Shown one piece after another: positions 61,976 to 64,000 of a stretch of DNA of 64,000 nt. The position numbers and the translations under genes are program-made. Position 1 is the first letter of the stretch. Each line of letters opens with the position of its first letter. The notes under the pieces are model-generated. The model saw nothing but the letters and a program-made list of their open reading frames with translations. It was not told where the DNA came from and searched no databases. The DNA is from Cohnella faecalis (GTDB lineage: Bacteria; Bacillota; Bacilli; Paenibacillales; Paenibacillaceae): assembly GCF_003570905.1 (NCBI RefSeq), contig NZ_QXJM01000037.1:248001-312000 (forward strand), written 5' to 3'.

Positions 61976-64000
61976 CTAGGCCGGCGTTTCCGGCAATACG
62001 ATCGTTTTTTCCGACGTGTTGCCAGGCTCGATATTTTTCACCGATCCGTCGACCATGAAGTAAGACGCTCTCCATTCGTAAACTTGCTTGGATTTGTCTT
62101 TGTAGGTAAACTCCCACTTCGCTTCCTGGGCGCCCTTCTTGAACAAGAAGTCTTTGGTCTCGTCGATGCCGTTCGCTTCGTCCGCATAATGGAGCGTCAC
62201 CTTAACGAGCTTCACCAGATCGAAGTTGATCAAATCGGGCACGAGCTGGATACTCTGGGTGAGAGCGACGTCTCCGAGCATGATCGTATTCCGGTCGCTG
62301 ACGGTCGTGGGAACTTCCTCGAACGTGCCGTCCTTGAAGCGGATGTTCGCGGAGTACGTCACCTGTCCTCCCGTCTCGGTAATGACCGGGAACGTCCAGT
62401 CGAAGAAGTTGACCGCTTGACTGAGCGCCACGGACTGAGACTGGCCGTAGTTGTTCTCTTCGTCCCGGTACACCAGATCGACGAAGATCGAATCGATTCG
62501 GGCTGCGAAGTCGCCGAAGCCCCGAACGCTGACCGTCCGGCTAGCACTGAACGGATCGTTGATGAACAGCTTGTCCGCCACGCCGCTTTGCCAATCGCTT
62601 TTGAACTCTTTTCCGTTTTCCTTCATGAAATAGTTGACTCGATAACGATACGGATTTTTGCGAGGCTTAAAAATTACACGGGAAAAACGGTGCTCGCTGT
62701 GATCTTTGTCCAGCTTGAATACATCTTCGATTAAATCGACACCGTTATCTCTGTCCTCGTACTGGAGAGTTACCTGAGCTTCGGATACTTGGTTGAAATT
62801 CAAGTCGCCAGGGGCTACATCCACGAGCAGAATGCCGATGTCGCCGACGTTGATCGTCAAATTTTCTTCGTCGCTTTCGATTTCGGGCGATTGATAAGCC
62901 TGGGCTTCGCCCTTGTAGTTCACTTGGTACGAATATTTGTATTTATAGCTGTCGTTGGCGATGAAGCTGGCGAATTTGCCGAGATCGTCAGGGCTGCGAA
63001 GATCGAATTCCTTGATGCTGTGCTCGGCGCCCTGCTTATATTCGATCTTAACCTCGACACTGTTTAAGGGAAGCTTGTCGAAATCTGCGTTCGCTCTCGT
63101 CGTTACCCGGAGCTGCCTGAAGAACGGATCGTCCAGATCGACGGTCAAGGAGAAATCTTCCCATTTGAACGGCTGTCCGTCGCGGCCCGTCAACGTCGTA
63201 ATATTAGGAAGCGATCCGCGCGGCGACGGATTCCATTCCATGATCGATCCTTCTTCGTATTTAATGTCGAAGCTGGATACTCTGCTGGATATAACGTCGC
63301 GGCTAATGTTCTCAAAATCGTGCTCCGTGTACCATTTGCTCGCGTCCCGATCGACCGGCGGAATGTCTCCGAGAACCATTTTGGCGAGCCTGTCCTCCCA
63401 ATTCCGCAAGGCCCAATCCCGGACGGCGCCGATGACCTTCTGATCGACCACTCCGCCCGGGTCGATCTGAACGCCGCCGGCTTCTCTTTGCGAGAACTTC
63501 TCGCTGATTTTCTCGCGGTAGTCGTCCTCGCTCCAGAAATTTTCCTCGACGTCGATTTCCTGATGAAACTCCATGAACTTCTCGGCTTTGAACCAGATTC
63601 TCGCCTTCACGGGTGGAAGCCGAACCGGCATCCACAGGTCGTAAGCGACCTGAACGATGGCGCCTTTTCCCTGGAGAGCCTGCTCCAGCAGCGTTGCGCC
63701 TTCTGCGGACAATTCGGCGGTGAAAGGCGTGATCATCTTGCCATAAAGCGAAGGCGCGGCCGGGTTGATTACCTTCTCCACGAGACTGCCTCCGTCATCA
63801 AGAACGGTTATGCTTGCAGTGCCGCGAAGGAAGCTCAATTGGCCGAATTTGACCGGCGAAGCCGGAGTTTGCTGTCCGAGATTGCGCGCTTGTTCGTCCA
63901 ACCGCTCTTGAAGAGCTTCTTTGACCTTGGCCAGCTTGTCCTCGGGTACGGAGAACTCCACATCGGCGATCAGGAAGCCGCCGCCCTTCTTGCCGTCCGG
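61976..64000 (-). CDS. Cluster gene D (second copy), unbroken, 5' end outside the window
   Basis: Open without interruption from the window end to the stop at 61976, encoding residues 56-729 of protein D; the N-terminus would lie past 64000. It is the best reference for the family: GGGFLIADVEFSVPEDKLAKV, NWEDRLAKMVLGDIPPVDRD and WEDFSLTVDLDDPFFRQLRV precede four repeats with a 94-96-residue period. Each repeat has an (V/I)xVxLxYxDxxN strand, a central W/F-rich strand and a Y-x-Y-x-V-x-Y-x4-DG strand pair, like an immunoglobulin-type beta-sandwich. That fold is inference. The stop is followed by AGGAGG and the start of E, so D and E are closely coupled. Confidence 0.78.
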   Translation of the reverse strand, partial: PDGKKGGGFLIADVEFSVPEDKLAKVKEALQERLDEQARNLGQQTPASPVKFGQLSFLRGTASITVLDDGGSLVEKVINPAAPSLYGKMITPFTAELSAEGATLLEQALQGKGAIVQVAYDLWMPVRLPPVKARIWFKAEKFMEFHQEIDVEENFWSEDDYREKISEKFSQREAGGVQIDPGGVVDQKVIGAVRDWALRNWEDRLAKMVLGDIPPVDRDASKWYTEHDFENISRDVISSRVSSFDIKYEEGSIMEWNPSPRGSLPNITTLTGRDGQPFKWEDFSLTVDLDDPFFRQLRVTTRANADFDKLPLNSVEVKIEYKQGAEHSIKEFDLRSPDDLGKFASFIANDSYKYKYSYQVNYKGEAQAYQSPEIESDEENLTINVGDIGILLVDVAPGDLNFNQVSEAQVTLQYEDRDNGVDLIEDVFKLDKDHSEHRFSRVIFKPRKNPYRYRVNYFMKENGKEFKSDWQSGVADKLFINDPFSASRTVSVRGFGDFAARIDSIFVDLVYRDEENNYGQSQSVALSQAVNFFDWTFPVITETGGQVTYSANIRFKDGTFEEVPTTVSDRNTIMLGDVALTQSIQLVPDLINFDLVKLVKVTLHYADEANGIDETKDFLFKKGAQEAKWEFTYKDKSKQVYEWRASYFMVDGSVKNIEPGNTSEKTIVLPETPA

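Larger units (their letters stand above)
59371..64000 (-). repeat. Inverted duplication, right arm (4630 bp, runs off the window)
   Basis: Reverse complement of 54387-59006. Examples of arm differences: AAGGGAAGCC versus AAGGGCGAAGCC (55487), CACGTTTTTCC versus CACCGTTTTTCC (55693), CCAGCACGCC versus CCAGCACCGCC (56505), and in the other direction GAGTGCGG here versus GAGGTGCGG (57678). Nearly every one is a missing C of a C run as read on the plus strand, in both arms. Confidence 0.95.

Noticed and set aside
54387-64000. Composite transposon or IS-mediated inverted duplication
   Set aside because: No transposase, terminal inverted repeats or target duplications at 59006/59371; the junction lies within a coding gene.

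Overview
The window looks like a chromosomal segment of a spore-forming, moderately GC-rich Bacillota, most likely Paenibacillaceae (Paenibacillus/Cohnella type). The support is AGGAGG-type ribosome binding sites, frequent TTG/GTG starts, an SLH-domain hydrolase, a copper-amine-oxidase 'stalk' domain protein, a spore-type LysM protein, two-component pairs, GlnR/TnrA and Zur boxes of the Bacillus type, and M6 proteases with starch-binding modules. No rRNA, tRNA, CRISPR array, transposase or phage structural gene is visible.

Layout. 0-10 kb: envelope and signalling genes (membrane protein, BcrC-like phosphatase, two OmpR/histidine-kinase pairs, NlpC/P60 hydrolase, a small acidic repeat protein, a DedA-PAP2 fusion, an SLH-GH18 protein). 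10-11 kb: a tandem array of about 18 units of 51 bp. 11-20 kb: LysM spore-type protein, stalk-domain protein, a copper trio (CopA, COG2836 membrane protein, FixH/YtkA-like protein), cupin, rhomboid protease, chromate transporter, helical hypothetical protein. 20-31.3 kb: three tandem paralogous secreted M6 metalloproteases carrying FN3, CBM25 and CBM20-like modules, each behind the same extended -10 and cre-like palindrome. 31.4-31.8 kb: a second 51-bp array of the same family, inverted. 31.8-43 kb: a COG4586/4587/3694 ABC exporter, a phosphotransferase, Rrf2 regulator with azoreductase, a GlcG/HbpS protein, MocR regulator divergent from a nitrilase, oxalate decarboxylase, MarR regulator with an MFS transporter. 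43-49 kb: a nitrate reductase fused to a CysJ-type flavoprotein behind a GlnR/TnrA box, divergent from a Zur-box-controlled COG0523 GTPase. 49-50 kb: a DUF2935 protein.

50-64 kb is the most unusual part: a run of at least six co-directional genes (called A to F here) that I cannot assign to any named system. A, C, D, E and F share an N-terminal aromatic-Tyr-x-(Leu/Val)-Pro type motif. D, E and F are paralogues; D and E each end in four beta-rich repeats of about 95-98 residues. None has an obvious signal peptide or membrane segment. This is my candidate for an undescribed system. From 54387 the locus is also present as an inverted copy (54387-59006 versus 59371-64000, 364-bp spacer).

Reading-frame quality is poor. 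At least 19 genes are broken by what look like one-base deletions, usually of a G or C, and restoring one base recovers a family-typical continuation. The inverted copies serve as an internal control: they differ almost only by such single-base losses, so most frameshifts here are probably sequence errors rather than pseudogenes. The inverted duplication may itself be an assembly or amplification artefact. I list such genes as CDS over their restored span and state where the frame breaks.
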